This document shows, in pieces, positions 58,801 to 63,871 of a stretch of DNA of 64,000 bases. Positions within the stretch are counted from its first letter, which is position 1. Every line of letters begins with the position of its first letter. Source of the stretch: Megaleporinus macrocephalus (Eukaryota; Chordata; Actinopteri; Characiformes; Anostomidae). Under the pieces are notes generated by a model. It did not search any database and had not been told where the DNA came from. It saw only the letters and a list, made by a program, of their open reading frames with translations. The position numbers and the translations under genes are program-made. The stretch covers positions 8,636,589 through 8,700,588 of the forward strand of contig CM038725.1 of NCBI GenBank assembly GCA_021613375.1, read 5' to 3'.

Positions 58801-59969
58801 GACCGCTTTGCCAACAATGCATCAGCGAAAAATCCAACATGTTATAAATAATACTGCATAGCGAGCAGTTGTGGCGATCTTAGGTATTTCACCCCCTGCA
58901 GCCCATAATAACATCAAAAGACTCCAAAGAAATAGCTGTGTGTTAAGGACCAGCCCAGATTCAGCCACAGCTGAATGCTTGTTACTTTGACCCCTTAGAT
59001 AGCACTGCAGTAAAACCCAGCATTCTTCTGTGATGGATATCACCACATGGGCTCAGGAGTACTTTGACAAGTGATTGTTAATCAACATGAATCAACCACA
59101 AATTCAGGTTAAGACAGAATTTTGGTAATATATAGACATAGTACACAAAGTTGACTGTAGACATAGTACATCATGCATAGTGGAAGCCATATGTCAATGT
59201 CCAGAGTTCATTGATGCACAGTGAAAACGTTTGCTGTGGTCGGATAACTAACTTTTCACATTGTTTGTAGAATAAATGGACGTGAAGTTTAAAAGTCAGG
59301 GTCTGTCATAGTATTGGAAGTATTAGACTCATTTTGGGGCAACATATATTCATATATTCAGGGGCGTGTTTATTTCAACATGACCAACACCAAGCCACAA
59401 TTTTCCATGTGGTATAACAGACAGGTCCCTCTTTGAAAACATTAGCAAAACACAACAATGAAGGCCCTGTACGGTTGAAAGGAAAGGTGACGTAATACAG
59501 ATGGTGCTTTAGGACGTGTTGCAGGCATCAGATTTGGAATGAGCTCATATTTATGTAAAAAAGCAACAAAAACCATAAACTAAATCATTAAATATCATAC
59601 TTTGTACCATTTTCAATTTAATAACAGGTCAAACGGAATTCACAAGTCACTGCTTTATCAGCGATTTACAAAAAACAACTCTTTTAGTTGGGATTGAACA
59701 TTTGAGGACCACATTCTTAAAATATGTTTAATAATAGCATGTTTTCTTTCTCAGTTTGCAGTAACTAACTTGATAAAGTTTATTAATCTGTAGTTTGTCA
59801 CAGTTTAAGAACAACACAACATAACCTTTTCAATATAGAGGCCCAAGGAAGAACAAGAAGTAGTTTTTCATAACCAGTTTGCCTGTGCTGAACTTTACAG
59901 ACCGCTCCTGCCATCAAAGCTGTGGGATCAGACCCTTTAAGAGGCCCATTTGGAAACCCCTTTGCATGA
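24480..59969 (+). CDS. dab2: dab2, Disabled-2 endocytic adaptor (13 coding exons, 694 aa, spliced)
   Basis: DAB2 is a cytosolic clathrin-associated sorting protein. Its PTB domain binds FxNPxY tails of LDL-receptor-family cargo and PI(4,5)P2, and its tail recruits AP-2, clathrin and EH-domain proteins; it also modulates TGF-beta and Wnt signalling. The exons (24480-24561, 41257-41405, 42842-42940, 43065-43196, 44807-44890, 47123-47146, 47769-47804, 49660-49722, 52453-53070, 55509-55662, 57482-57982, 58129-58202, 59901-59969) sum to 2085 nt and join in frame. Visible in the product: basic KKEKKK at 22-27; PTB domain about 36-180; RGD at 64-66; K53, K90, S122 and F166 at positions tied to lipid or peptide binding in mammals; clathrin box LLLDL at 229-233; DPF at 283, 288 and 439; NPF at 247, 268, 569, 660 and 691; proline-rich PPPQIPPR near 592. 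It is shorter than human DAB2 (770 aa), and the myosin VI-binding segment is missing. Confidence 0.95.
25724..26662 (+). mobile_element. Non-autonomous hAT-like element, copy 2 (inverted relative to 12741-13413)
   Basis: The termini are TAGAGATGGACCAATCAG on the left and CCTTCCATCTCTA on the right. The flanking octamers ATTTTAAG and CTTTCAAG match at six of eight positions, like a decayed target duplication. The interior shares GGGCGGGGCTATATGCCACG and CCGGTCAGATCTGG with copy 1. No transposase frame is present. Confidence 0.75.
27162..27192 (+). repeat. G-rich tract with quadruplex potential
   Basis: A T run is followed by GGA, a run of 13 G, then TGGGG, TGTGG and AGTGGG. It offers at least four G runs within about 30 nt on the plus strand. 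Confidence 0.7.
27876..28105 (+). mobile_element. tRNA-derived SINE, degraded (plus strand)
   Basis: It starts GGGGGCAGTCGTGGGCTGGA and continues through GTGCCCTTGAGCAAGACACC, CTTCAACTGCTCCCCAGG and GGAGGTCAAATTCCACTG, in the same order as the minus-strand SINE at 19766-20057. The internal B box is mutated. Confidence 0.75.
28515..28960. repeat. Possible interspersed repeat
   Basis: ATTCAATTCAACTTCATTGTCATTG and the following GTGCAAAG-type blocks resemble dispersed fish repeats that I remember. There is no second copy in the window to confirm this. Confidence 0.3.
29640..29865 (-). mobile_element. MITE-A copy (minus strand)
   Basis: In reverse complement it shows the family order: left region with ACATCATTTGAACACG, the core CATTTCAATTGG corresponding to CCAATAGAAATG, then the TTCCATTGACTTACATTGAA block and a worn CTTTGGACAGAG terminus. 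Confidence 0.7.
30590..33375. repeat. Tandem array of long/short units rich in CAACGTTG
   Basis: A diverged copy lies at 30590-30910. The main array begins near 31329 with units starting, around ACCAAGCAAACACA or equivalents, near 31329 (long), 31690 (short), 31843 (long), 32237 (short) and 32367 (long). Short units lack the middle section between the GGTGTTGCTTTTAACGT block and the ACATAACTGTGTTTGCAGGG block. Long plus short gives a repeating period of roughly 515-525 bp. Every unit contains AACGTTG motifs and ends with ATTGTGTGGTTACATTAACAT or a variant. No coding frame is supported. Confidence 0.85.
32696..33291. mobile_element. Insertion splitting the last unit of the tandem array
   Basis: The array sequence breaks after AAGCAGTACTTGGTCAC and resumes at CTTGTCACAACATAACTGTG. 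The ~0.6-kb insert begins TTGGGGTGTGTTTAAAAAAT and ends GGCGATACCCAGCCCTA, with many GATTCGAT/ATCGATC motifs. The repeated CTTGGTCAC/CTTGTCAC at the edges looks like a worn 8-bp target duplication. No transposase is seen. Confidence 0.65.
33928..34549 (+). mobile_element. E2-family hAT-like element with duplicated 3' half
   Basis: It starts AGGTCTGTGTATTGGC and ends TTTTCTTACACCCCTGG. It is flanked by TAATTGCT (33920-33927) and TAATTACT (34550-34557). The segment at about 34055-34296 (from ACAGGTTTGCCAATGCTTAC to TTCTTACACCCCT) is repeated at about 34308-34545. The target duplication encloses both, so this is one insertion with an internal duplication. Confidence 0.75.
34630..35009 (-). mobile_element. 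E2-family hAT-like element, inverted
   Basis: Read on the minus strand it starts AGGGCAGTGTATTGGCAAG and passes through CTTGTGCTGCTTGTTAATG and TGGTGAGAGGTTTATACAC to a worn end containing TTTTTTCTTACACAT. It faces the copy at 33928-34549 across about 80 bp. Confidence 0.75.
36352..36610 (+). repeat. Minisatellite of six 36-39-bp units, derived from a SINE-like element
   Basis: The unit contains CACCTACCTGTGTACAGGTAAACTGT, given here as CACCTACCTGTGTACAGG then TAAACTGT. The array runs directly into AAGTCACTCTGGATAATGAG, a SINE-type tail. The element at 53525-53760 carries two or three of the same units before the same tail, so the array is an internal expansion. Each unit contains a TACCTG/CAGGTA inverted repeat and a donor-like CAG|GTAAAC. 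Confidence 0.85.
37237..37855. mobile_element. 0.6-kb TIR element (MITE-C), copy 1
   Basis: The termini TAGGGTGTGTCTCAAAACCT (37251) and GGTTTGAGACACACCCTA (ending 37854) are inverted repeats that extend into CTAGTGAG and CTCACTAG. The interior includes AATCCCATGATGCAACGCAG and GGGCGGGAACAAGCCGTGAC. No coding frame is present. The 5' flank GGCATTTGAACAT is included because it is repeated before copy 2. Confidence 0.85.
37858..38367. mobile_element. MITE-C, copy 2, tandem and truncated
   Basis: It follows copy 1 in the same orientation, begins with the same flank GGCATTTGAACAT, and keeps the order of internal blocks (CCTCAGCCGCTAAGGCAA, GCGGGAACAAGCCGTGACGC). It ends before the 3' terminal inverted repeat. 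The shared flank points to tandem duplication, not independent insertion. Confidence 0.8.
39324..39996. repeat. 24-bp minisatellite, about 28 units
   Basis: The unit is TAGTACACTACCAGTCAAACG plus TTT, with point variants (GCAGTC, CAGACA, CAGCCA). Because 24 is divisible by three and the unit lacks stops in some frames, both strands show open frames. The 171-codon minus-strand frame is simply the octapeptide SVLKRLTG repeated and is not a gene. Confidence 0.95.
40411..40715 (+). repeat. Interspersed repeat (family B)
   Basis: It contains CCGCTTTATCCCGCTAGTCA, CAGGTCACCAGTCCATTGCA, TTTGGACTGTGGGAGGAAAC and CACGGGGAGAACATGCACAC, wording I know from very common teleost dispersed repeats. A second copy is at 45247-45720 and an inverted fragment at 54987-55160. 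I cannot assign the class. Confidence 0.8.
41257..41405 (+). CDS. dab2: dab2 coding exon 3 (PTB domain start)
   Basis: It encodes residues 28-77, including [18 protein letters not shown] and the RGD at 64-66 within [15 protein letters not shown]. Phase is 1 in, 0 out; the donor is AAG|GTAGG. Two in-frame acceptors, TTCCAG and CTGCAG, lie 6 nt apart. I chose the upstream one; using the second would remove two residues. K51 and K53 lie in the phosphoinositide-binding region. Confidence 0.95.
41989..42023. repeat. (TA)n microsatellite
   Basis: About 17 TA units in intron 3. Confidence 0.95.
42366..42440. repeat. Compound (TA)n(GA)n(TA)n microsatellite
   Basis: About 14 TA units, then about 15 GA units, then about 7 TA units, followed by a T run. 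Confidence 0.95.
42842..42940 (+). CDS. dab2: dab2 coding exon 4 (PTB domain)
   Basis: It encodes residues 78-110: [14 protein letters not shown], then [19 protein letters not shown]. It is 99 nt, phase 0 at both ends, between TTTTCAG and the GTGAGC donor. K90 matches the position of a PI(4,5)P2-binding lysine reported in mammalian DAB2. Confidence 0.96.
43065..43196 (+). CDS. dab2: dab2 coding exon 5 (PTB domain)
   Basis: It encodes residues 111-154, with [19 protein letters not shown] and [13 protein letters not shown], nearly identical to mammalian DAB2. It is 132 nt, phase 0-0. The intron before it is only 124 nt. S122 lies in the strand that contacts NPxY peptides in Dab PTB domains. 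A (CT)n tract begins 33 nt after the exon. Confidence 0.97.
43229..43350 (+). repeat. (CT)n microsatellite downstream of exon 5
   Basis: About 120 bp of CT repeats with a few CA and TA interruptions. The Leu-Ser frames over it are artefacts. Confidence 0.97.
43612..43795 (+). mobile_element. MITE-A copy, right end replaced by microsatellite
   Basis: The left terminus TATATCGTCTCTGTCCAG, the core GACGGACCAATAGAAATGCT and GGCCTCTCCTGTAAAGTTTT are present. The sequence then passes at TTGGAGAGA into GGAT repeats instead of the right terminus. Confidence 0.75.
43796..43895. repeat. (GGAT)n/(GATA)n with ATGCAGTTAT punctuation
   Basis: Five GGAT units are followed by GATA runs, twice followed by ATATGCAGTTA. 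The same pairing of GATA runs with TGCAGTTAT makes up the large array at 14941-15950. Confidence 0.9.
44713..44763. repeat. (CA)n microsatellite upstream of exon 6
   Basis: About 25 CA units ending 43 nt before exon 6. Confidence 0.97.
44807..44890 (+). CDS. dab2: dab2 coding exon 6 (PTB C-terminal helix)
   Basis: It encodes residues 155-182: [20 protein letters not shown], then KEAEGSKK. This is the C-terminal amphipathic helix of the PTB domain followed by a basic linker. It is 84 nt, phase 0-0, with donor AAG|GTACAG. F166 matches the NPxY-contact phenylalanine of the Dab family. Confidence 0.96.
45247..45535 (+). repeat. Interspersed repeat (family B), second copy
   Basis: It shares CACTTTATCCTGCTAGTTAG, GACAGGTCGCCAGTCCATTG and TTTGGACTGTGGGAGGAAAC with 40411-40715 and continues to GAGGCAACAGTGCTGACCAC. 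Confidence 0.85.
45535..45720 (+). repeat. 20-bp minisatellite, nine units
   Basis: The unit is ACCACTACACCACCATACTA, alternating between GACC and AACC starts. It grows out of the tail of the family B repeat and ends in ACTGTGCCGCC, the normal end of that element, so it is an internal expansion. Confidence 0.9.
47123..47146 (+). CDS. dab2: dab2 coding exon 7 (24-nt microexon)
   Basis: It encodes residues 183-190, EEPNKVVE, between CTCCTCTACAG and GAG|GTAAGTG. Both splice sites are strong and the exon is phase 0-0. It sits where mammalian DAB2 has an acidic linker after the PTB domain. Confidence 0.85.
47769..47804 (+). CDS. dab2: dab2 coding exon 8 (36-nt microexon)
   Basis: It encodes residues 191-202, [12 protein letters not shown], between TTCTCCCTCAG and AAA|GTGAGT. 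It is phase 0-0. The NGSEA motif occurs at the same place in mammalian DAB2, which supports the exon. Confidence 0.88.
47805..49659 (+). other. Intron 8 of dab2
   Basis: No repeat, exon or RNA is recognised in this 1.9 kb. A 91-codon minus-strand frame at 48423-48698 has no recognisable domain. Intron 7 (47147-47768) is likewise featureless. Confidence 0.88.
49660..49722 (+). CDS. dab2: dab2 coding exon 9
   Basis: It encodes residues 203-223, [20 protein letters not shown] and a final [12 protein letters not shown] is invariant between this sequence and mammalian DAB2. It is 63 nt, phase 0-0, with donor TCG|GTAAGC. Confidence 0.96.
49838..49907. repeat. (TA)n followed by poly(T)
   Basis: About 21 TA units pass into a run of about 26 T. 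Confidence 0.95.
49984..50182 (-). mobile_element. MITE-A copy (minus strand)
   Basis: It begins ATATCCTCACTGTCCAAAG, contains GAGCATTTCTATTGGTCCAT and TTCATCATGAAATTTTCTC, and ends at TTTTTCTTTGGACAGATAT. Both termini are therefore present as inverted repeats. Confidence 0.8.
50183..50345 (+). mobile_element. SINE fragment, 5' truncated
   Basis: It begins AACTCCCAACTGCTCCCCGA and runs through GGGCTGCCCACCATTCGG and TTTCACTGCACGGATGGGTT, matching the body and tail of the SINE at 19766-20057 but lacking the tRNA-like head. It abuts the terminus of the MITE-A copy. Confidence 0.75.
51852..52232. mobile_element. Tc1-like MITE with matching termini
   Basis: AAGTCTGAGACCAC at 51862-51875 and its exact reverse complement GTGGTCTCAGACTT at 52208-52221 bracket an AT-rich, non-coding 0.35-kb interior. 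The wording is typical of Tc1/mariner-derived short elements of fish. Confidence 0.7.
52453..53070 (+). CDS. dab2: dab2 coding exon 10 (large cassette: clathrin box, DPF and NPF motifs)
   Basis: It encodes residues 224-429. Motifs in order are clathrin box LLLDL (229-233), NPF (247, 268), FFPTP (276-280), DPF (283, 288), then [17 protein letters not shown] and, at the end, GRGRRAVK. It is 618 nt, phase 0-0. Mammalian DAB2 p67 lacks one exon of this content relative to p96, so this exon is the expected equivalent. Skipping it would leave 488 residues, without the clathrin box and two DPF motifs. Confidence 0.97.
53525..53760 (+). mobile_element. SINE-like element with CACCTACCTGTGTACAGG modules
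   Basis: The head is GTAGTGGGTTACACTGCTGC, with CCTTGGGCAAGACTCCTAAC in the middle. Two to three TACCTGTGTACAGGTAAACT modules follow, then the tail TCTGGATAAGAGCGTCTGCT. It is the single-locus counterpart of the expanded array at 36352. Confidence 0.75.
54957..54987 (+). repeat. Short interstitial telomere-like run
   Basis: Five TTAGGG-type units, two of them TTAGGA, end in GGGTTAGGGCCC. Confidence 0.8.
54987..55160 (-). repeat. Interspersed repeat (family B), inverted fragment
   Basis: It reads CCCACAGTCCAAACACATGC, GGGGACCTGTCCATGG and CCGACTAGCGGGATAAAGTG, the reverse complement of the family B order at 40411-40715. Confidence 0.8.
55509..55662 (+). CDS. dab2: dab2 coding exon 11
   Basis: It encodes residues 430-480 plus one base. 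It is serine- and proline-rich, with DPF at 439-441 ([16 protein letters not shown]), and ends DTLAGLG, matching the PLAGLG exon end of mammalian DAB2. Phase is 0 in, 1 out; the donor is TTG|GTAAAA. Confidence 0.93.
55663..57481 (+). other. Intron 11 of dab2
   Basis: It contains a complete MITE-A (56222-56475). The rest, including the 98-codon frame at 56689-56985, shows no domain or repeat I recognise. Confidence 0.9.
56222..56475 (+). mobile_element. MITE-A, complete reference copy
   Basis: The left terminus TATCGTCGCTATCCAAAGAA and right terminus TTCATTGGACAGCGACGATA are inverted repeats, bounding about 250 bp. The interior holds GATGGATGGACCAATAGAAA, CCATTGACTTCCATTGAAAG and GGCCTCTCCTGTAAAGTTG. 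There is no reading frame. The TA at each end suggests a TA target site. Confidence 0.85.
57482..57982 (+). CDS. dab2: dab2 coding exon 12 (proline-rich segment)
   Basis: It encodes residues 481-647 in a Pro/Ser/Gln-rich sequence. It includes SLGNPFQ (NPF 569-571), [11 protein letters not shown] (a possible SH3 ligand near 592-602), and the conserved block [20 protein letters not shown]. Phase is 1-1. The donor is AATG|GTGAGA. Mammalian DAB2 has DLDPLGDKEVKEVKEMFKDF in the equivalent place. Confidence 0.95.
57983..58128 (+). other. Intron 12 of dab2 (146 nt)
   Basis: A short intron between GTGAGA and TTTCTTTACAG. Retention would add about ten codons after exon 12 and stop at TGA 58012-58014, removing the last two NPF motifs. 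Confidence 0.92.
58129..58202 (+). CDS. dab2: dab2 coding exon 13
   Basis: It encodes residues 648-672, [20 protein letters not shown], then PTSAT. NPF is at 660-662. Phase is 1 in, 0 out; the donor is ACA|GTACGT. It follows exon 12 directly, with no exon for the SYF-containing myosin VI-binding region between them. Confidence 0.92.
58228..58474 (-). mobile_element. MITE-A, complete copy (minus strand)
   Basis: The left TATTGTTGCTTTCCAAAGAC and right TTTTCTTTGGACAGCGACGA are the family termini. The interior reads GAGCATTTCTATTGGTCCAT, so the copy is inverted relative to 56222-56475. Confidence 0.85.
58530..59700. mobile_element. Probable degraded DNA-transposon relic
   Basis: Blocks such as GGGATCGACTGAGACCGC, AAAAATCCAACATGTTATAA, CAGCCCATAATAACATCAAA and TCTGTGATGGATATCACCAC resemble a high-copy teleost transposon that I remember. 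Every frame is broken by stops. I assign no family. Confidence 0.45.
59901..59969 (+). CDS. dab2: dab2 terminal coding exon 14
   Basis: It encodes residues 673-694, ending [12 protein letters not shown] and TGA at 59967-59969. The terminal FGNPFA is the same as in mammalian DAB2 and supplies the last EH-domain-binding NPF (691-693). The acceptor is AACTTTACAG. Confidence 0.96.
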   Translation, partial: TAPAIKAVGSDPLRGPFGNPFA

Positions 59970-60003
59970 TGGTCGTCCGTCTTCTTAGGCCTGAAAGGCT
60001 CAA
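59970..60003 (+). other. dab2: Start of 3' UTR up to a donor
   Basis: A strong donor, CAA|GTAAGTC, lies 34 nt after the stop codon, so the 3' UTR is probably split. Confidence 0.6.
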
Positions 60004-60614
60004 GTAAGTCAAGTAGGGAAAGCTGAGGAAACCTTTAAGGAACACTGTGCCAAGACACTGATCATTTGGTTGTTTGTTCAGCTAGTTATGTGATTCTTCT
60101 AAAGATTTTTCATGTTTTCGTGTTTATAATTGTATTCCATTGCTCTGCTTAGGATGCTTTTGTGAGTTTATGTCCCAAAACTTGTAGTTATAGTTCTTTA
60201 TTGTGTCTCAAATTATGCTTTATTCAGAACAAACAATCAAAACACTTTGTCAAACAGCATTACTGGTTGGGGCTAAACTGCTGTAGACAGATTTATATAT
60301 TAAACCACCCCTTTGTTTCTACACTCATTCAATATGCAATTGTAAATCTACAAAGTGCTCCTATATGGTAAATAGAACTGATAGAACTGGATAATGAGTG
60401 TAGAAACAAGAAGGTGGTTTTATATATACAATTTTATAAAAGTATTAAAGTTTTTATTTAAGTTTCAAAGATAGATTAGAAGTCCATACAATCCATAAAC
60501 TATATATTTCTGAATTAGGCATAATAGAGATATGTTTTTCTTTAGTCATCTAATATATATATATATATATATATGGCTATTCCACTGCTAATATCAGGCC
60601 CTTCTTTTTCACAG
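60004..60614 (+). other. Putative 3'-UTR intron 14
   Basis: It runs from GTAAGTC to GGCCCTTCTTTTTCACAG. It contains a fragment (about 60290-60425) with the terminal wording of the palindromic element at 11491 (TTTCTACACTCATT, CTCCTATATGGTAA, GAGTGTAGAAACAAG) and a (TA)n tract at 60552-60574. Confidence 0.55.
60290..60425. mobile_element. Short foldback fragment related to 11491-12174
   Basis: The ends TTTGTTTCTACACTCATTC and GAGTGTAGAAACAAGAAGG are inverted, with GTGCTCCTATATGGTAAATA between. It is a small copy of the palindromic element's arms. Confidence 0.6.
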
Positions 60615-61445
60615 GGGCTCCCCATTAAAACACAAGGGTTCCTTCCAAAAGTCCAACCAGTTCCAGAGCAGATCTCCAAGTCCTGATGTCGCTTCCATCC
60701 ATTGGAGTTCCCAAACCGCCAAAGCTCCTTGAAGCCCTTTCCCGTTTTACATACCCTGTATTCACTCTATAGAAACACAGCAAAGTAGCACACAGCCTGA
60801 GACGATCCTAGTTGCAGTACTCCATGACCACGTCCAGCCTATAGCCTGTAAGGTTCCATGTACGCTGTCATGACTGGCAGTGGAAGTTGCTTTGGATTCT
60901 ATGACACTACGCCAGTGGTTTTGGTCGCCACTGCCAAAAAAAAAAAAAAAAAGCACAAAGTCCACCAGAGGAGACAAATGAAGTTCTCATTGCACAAATG
61001 CTACAAATGGAAGAAGACTTTCTTTGAAGATGACTGGACATACAAGAGCATGCCTTAGATTACTCTTTCGTTCTTCATTGCAGTATTATTCCTCGTGTCT
61101 TTCGTTTCTTTTTATGCTCTTTTCTTTCCAGACGCTTTATCAGTTTGCATTTATCTTAGATCGTGCCTGATTGGTGGCATTTTATGACAAACTTATTTAG
61201 TGGTATAGGAGTGGCATTGATTCTTATGAGTTCAATTACAAGACATTTACTTTTTGCTAGTCAGTCACAAGTCAACTGCTTGGTAGCCCAAATGATCATA
61301 TATTATAGTAAACGTCAGAATACCAACAGACATGATTTGTTTTGATGATGAACTCTGGACAGACAAGTAACATCACTCCTATGGAGGTGGTGGGTAAATG
61401 GACAAGCTTTCACTGGCAGTCTGCTTCATATTGGTGACGTGCGTA

Positions 61446-61635
61446 GGTAGCTGTCCAAAGAGAAGCACGTATCTACATCATCAAATTTCATGATGAATGG
61501 ACCAATAGAAATGCTCCAATATAATTTGTAAAAACCTCTGGTTCAACTGACACATTAAAATTGAAGAAGGTTTTTGACTTCTCCTATAAATATGCCAATT
61601 TGGAGACTTGTTTTTCTTTGGACAGCAACAATATA
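61446..61635 (+). mobile_element. MITE-A copy inside the 3' UTR
   Basis: It starts TAGCTGTCCAAAGAGAAGC, contains GATGAATGGACCAATAGAAA and ends TTTTTCTTTGGACAGCAACA. It is internally shortened compared with 56222-56475 and directly abuts the next element. Confidence 0.8.
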
Positions 61636-62674
61636 CACCACTGTTCAAAAGTTTGGAACCATATTCATCTTTCTCGTAATTTTATGTACAGTAGGGTTCA
61701 ATTTAAAAGGTGGAATGCTGTCAATAATTCAAAGGCTGAGATCAAATAGTGGGTCAGTCGGATTGTGGTGGTGGTGGTGATAAGAACCAGGGGTTGAGTC
61801 ATCTGCAAATATAGCCATTTTATTTACTAAACAAAATGACTGGTGAAGCTACACCTGCCACCTGCCATTAACAGGTAATGTTAATGCTCGTAGCAGCAAA
61901 TCTAATATATTATAATGTATTAAGCCAAAAACTATTTTAAGTATAATATCTCAGGCAACTATTTTTAACTGTTATAAGTTTGAGATTTAGCTTTTATAGG
62001 CATTAAGCTCTTCAGATGCCTGCTTTCTGTCACCGTCCCAACAATTCTGATTCGATAAGTTTAACTAGAATGGCACATTTCATATCAAACAACTCCAAAT
62101 AAGTATCTTTGAGGGAAAACACTTTTTTTATAATTAGAAACTAATTATTTTCATATTTTTTGATGTTTTATTCAATATTTTAAGCGCTTTCTCAACAAAT
62201 TATCATTGGCTTCAGCACAACTAGGCGCTAAATAACATGATTACTTCAAAAAATCAATATTTGGTAAGTTGCCTGACTAGTCAAGGCCTTCTGGATGTCA
62301 GGTTTCTGAAAATATCTTTTCAGCTCATCATTCTGAGCACGTCCAGGTCTGATGGCAGAACTAAATTACGAGTGGAGCATTTTATTCAGGAGAGAATCAG
62401 TCAACGTGAAAGTCGCATGTACAGCTAATCACCAGAGATTTGCTTAATTGGGAAATTCTCACAATAGCATGTCCTTATAATGCAGACAATACATCTGTGA
62501 CATACAAACCCACCTATGTTATTCCAGGTAGCTTAGTTCCACGTTACATTACTCACTTCATTGTAAGCGCCCTACTTCATAGTTTGAGACCTGTGAAGTG
62601 ATAACAGACTCATTTCACCGTTTATCTGGAAGCATCTATTAAAAACCTTGATCCCAAACTTTTGAATGGTGGTA
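61633..62674. mobile_element. 1.0-kb Tc1/mariner-like TIR element in the 3' UTR
   Basis: The left TACACCACTGTTCAAAAGTT and right AAACTTTTGAATGGTGGTAC are inverted repeats. CACTGTTCAAAAGTTTGG is typical of Tc1/mariner-type repeats of fish. All frames in the interior are broken, so it is non-autonomous or decayed. Confidence 0.7.
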
Positions 62675-63206
62675 CGCAGCATCTCGGCAGTCTTGGCGGC
62701 ATCAGTTCCTGCTGGCCTTGAAACTTGATTTGTTGCTCCTTTACTCATATTCCACTCCTTTATCAGTTATTAAGTATTATCAAGCTTCTCTCGTTTGTAT
62801 GTGTATCCGTCTGTTTTGTTTGGACACTGATCAGCCTGAATCGCTCGGGTAGTACTTTACGCGAGACCGCCGCTGACCACTTGATGGCATTTCGCTGCAC
62901 TCTCACTTTGTTTCACCACGTTACACCGTCCATCAGATTAAGTACGGGAAAATGTTTTCAGCACTATGAGGTGTACCGACTGAGACCTCAAAGACTTGGA
63001 GGCTCGAAGGATGCAATGAAAAAGACGATCCATCGTCTGTACTGTACTGGAAGTCGAAGCGCGCCTTGCCGTGAAGAGCTATGTGTGTTTGGAACTGTGT
63101 GTACTGTATTTCTGTGTACATATATAAATATATCTACTCTATTGTGCACTATGCCATTTATCTTGGATGTTGTATAACTGAAGTCAATCAAAACTGTAGT
63201 TGTTGC

Positions 63207-63212
63207 AATAAA
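63207..63212 (+). terminator. dab2: Poly(A) signal AATAAA
   Basis: A canonical hexamer in GTTGCAATAAACTGG, about 3.2 kb after the stop codon. Confidence 0.6.
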
Positions 63213-63301
63213 CTGGAATTTCAGTTAGTGGGATGGGCTCGAAACAAAAGTGTCCTATTTATCTGTAATACAGTATTGGAGTATATTTGAATATGCCTTA
63301 A

Positions 63302-63307
63302 AATAAA
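63302..63307 (+). terminator. dab2: Poly(A) signal AATAAA (second)
   Basis: A canonical hexamer in TTAAAATAAAGCAATG, with a GT-rich region 30-45 nt downstream. Confidence 0.6.
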
Positions 63308-63586
63308 GCAATGACTGGCTCGGCAGTGGAGGTCTCGTGAGTCGGTGGTGCAGTTTTTCACTTTTTCTGTGTGTTTTACTGTTTTACTAGTCACACTTCT
63401 TTATTAAATGTAGTGCCTGGTGCTTTGTGTGGTCACTTGTACGGTCACTCGGACTTCATGCAGAGTCTAAATCCAACCACAACCAGCTACACCTGTTCCA
63501 GCTCATGGAATACATCAGAAATGCTTGATTGGTTGGATCAGGTGTATTAAATTTAGAATTTAGGACTATTTGCCATGAACCACATA

Positions 63587-63871
63587 GAGTGTGTCTCAAA
63601 ACCTAGTGAGCTCCTACATAGGCAGCATTTTACGTCATAGTATGCTCTCCCGACTTGTAGGCCGTCCCAATTCTTACATACCCTAAACATGCTGTCTACT
63701 GAGGCACCTTATTTAGACCTGATTTTAAGAAAGCATTGAACACTTCCTCAGCTGCTAAAACAATCCCATGATGCAACGCAGGCAAATCTACGAGCAGTAA
63801 AGTTGTTTTAAAATGTTAAAATAAAAAGTTATTTTGATTCTCTCTGGTGTCATATAATCACACAAAACAGT
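63587..63871. mobile_element. MITE-C copy 3, interrupted
   Basis: It starts AGAGTGTGTCTCAAAACCTA, keeps AATCCCATGATGCAACGCAG, and breaks at CACAAAACAGT, where an opposite-orientation copy begins. Confidence 0.8.

Larger units (their letters stand above)
58203..59900 (+). other. Intron 13 of dab2
   Basis: It holds a complete inverted MITE-A and then what appears to be a degraded DNA transposon. No exon candidate with flanking splice sites was found. Confidence 0.9.
60615..63310 (+). other. dab2: Putative last exon, 3' UTR of dab2
   Basis: It starts after the acceptor TTTTTCACAG and contains no extended conserved frame. Two AATAAA signals are at 63207-63212 and 63302-63307, the second followed by a GT-rich stretch (GAGTCGGTGGTGCAG). 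The middle (61446-62674) is made of two transposon insertions. The exact 3' end is unknown. Confidence 0.55.
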
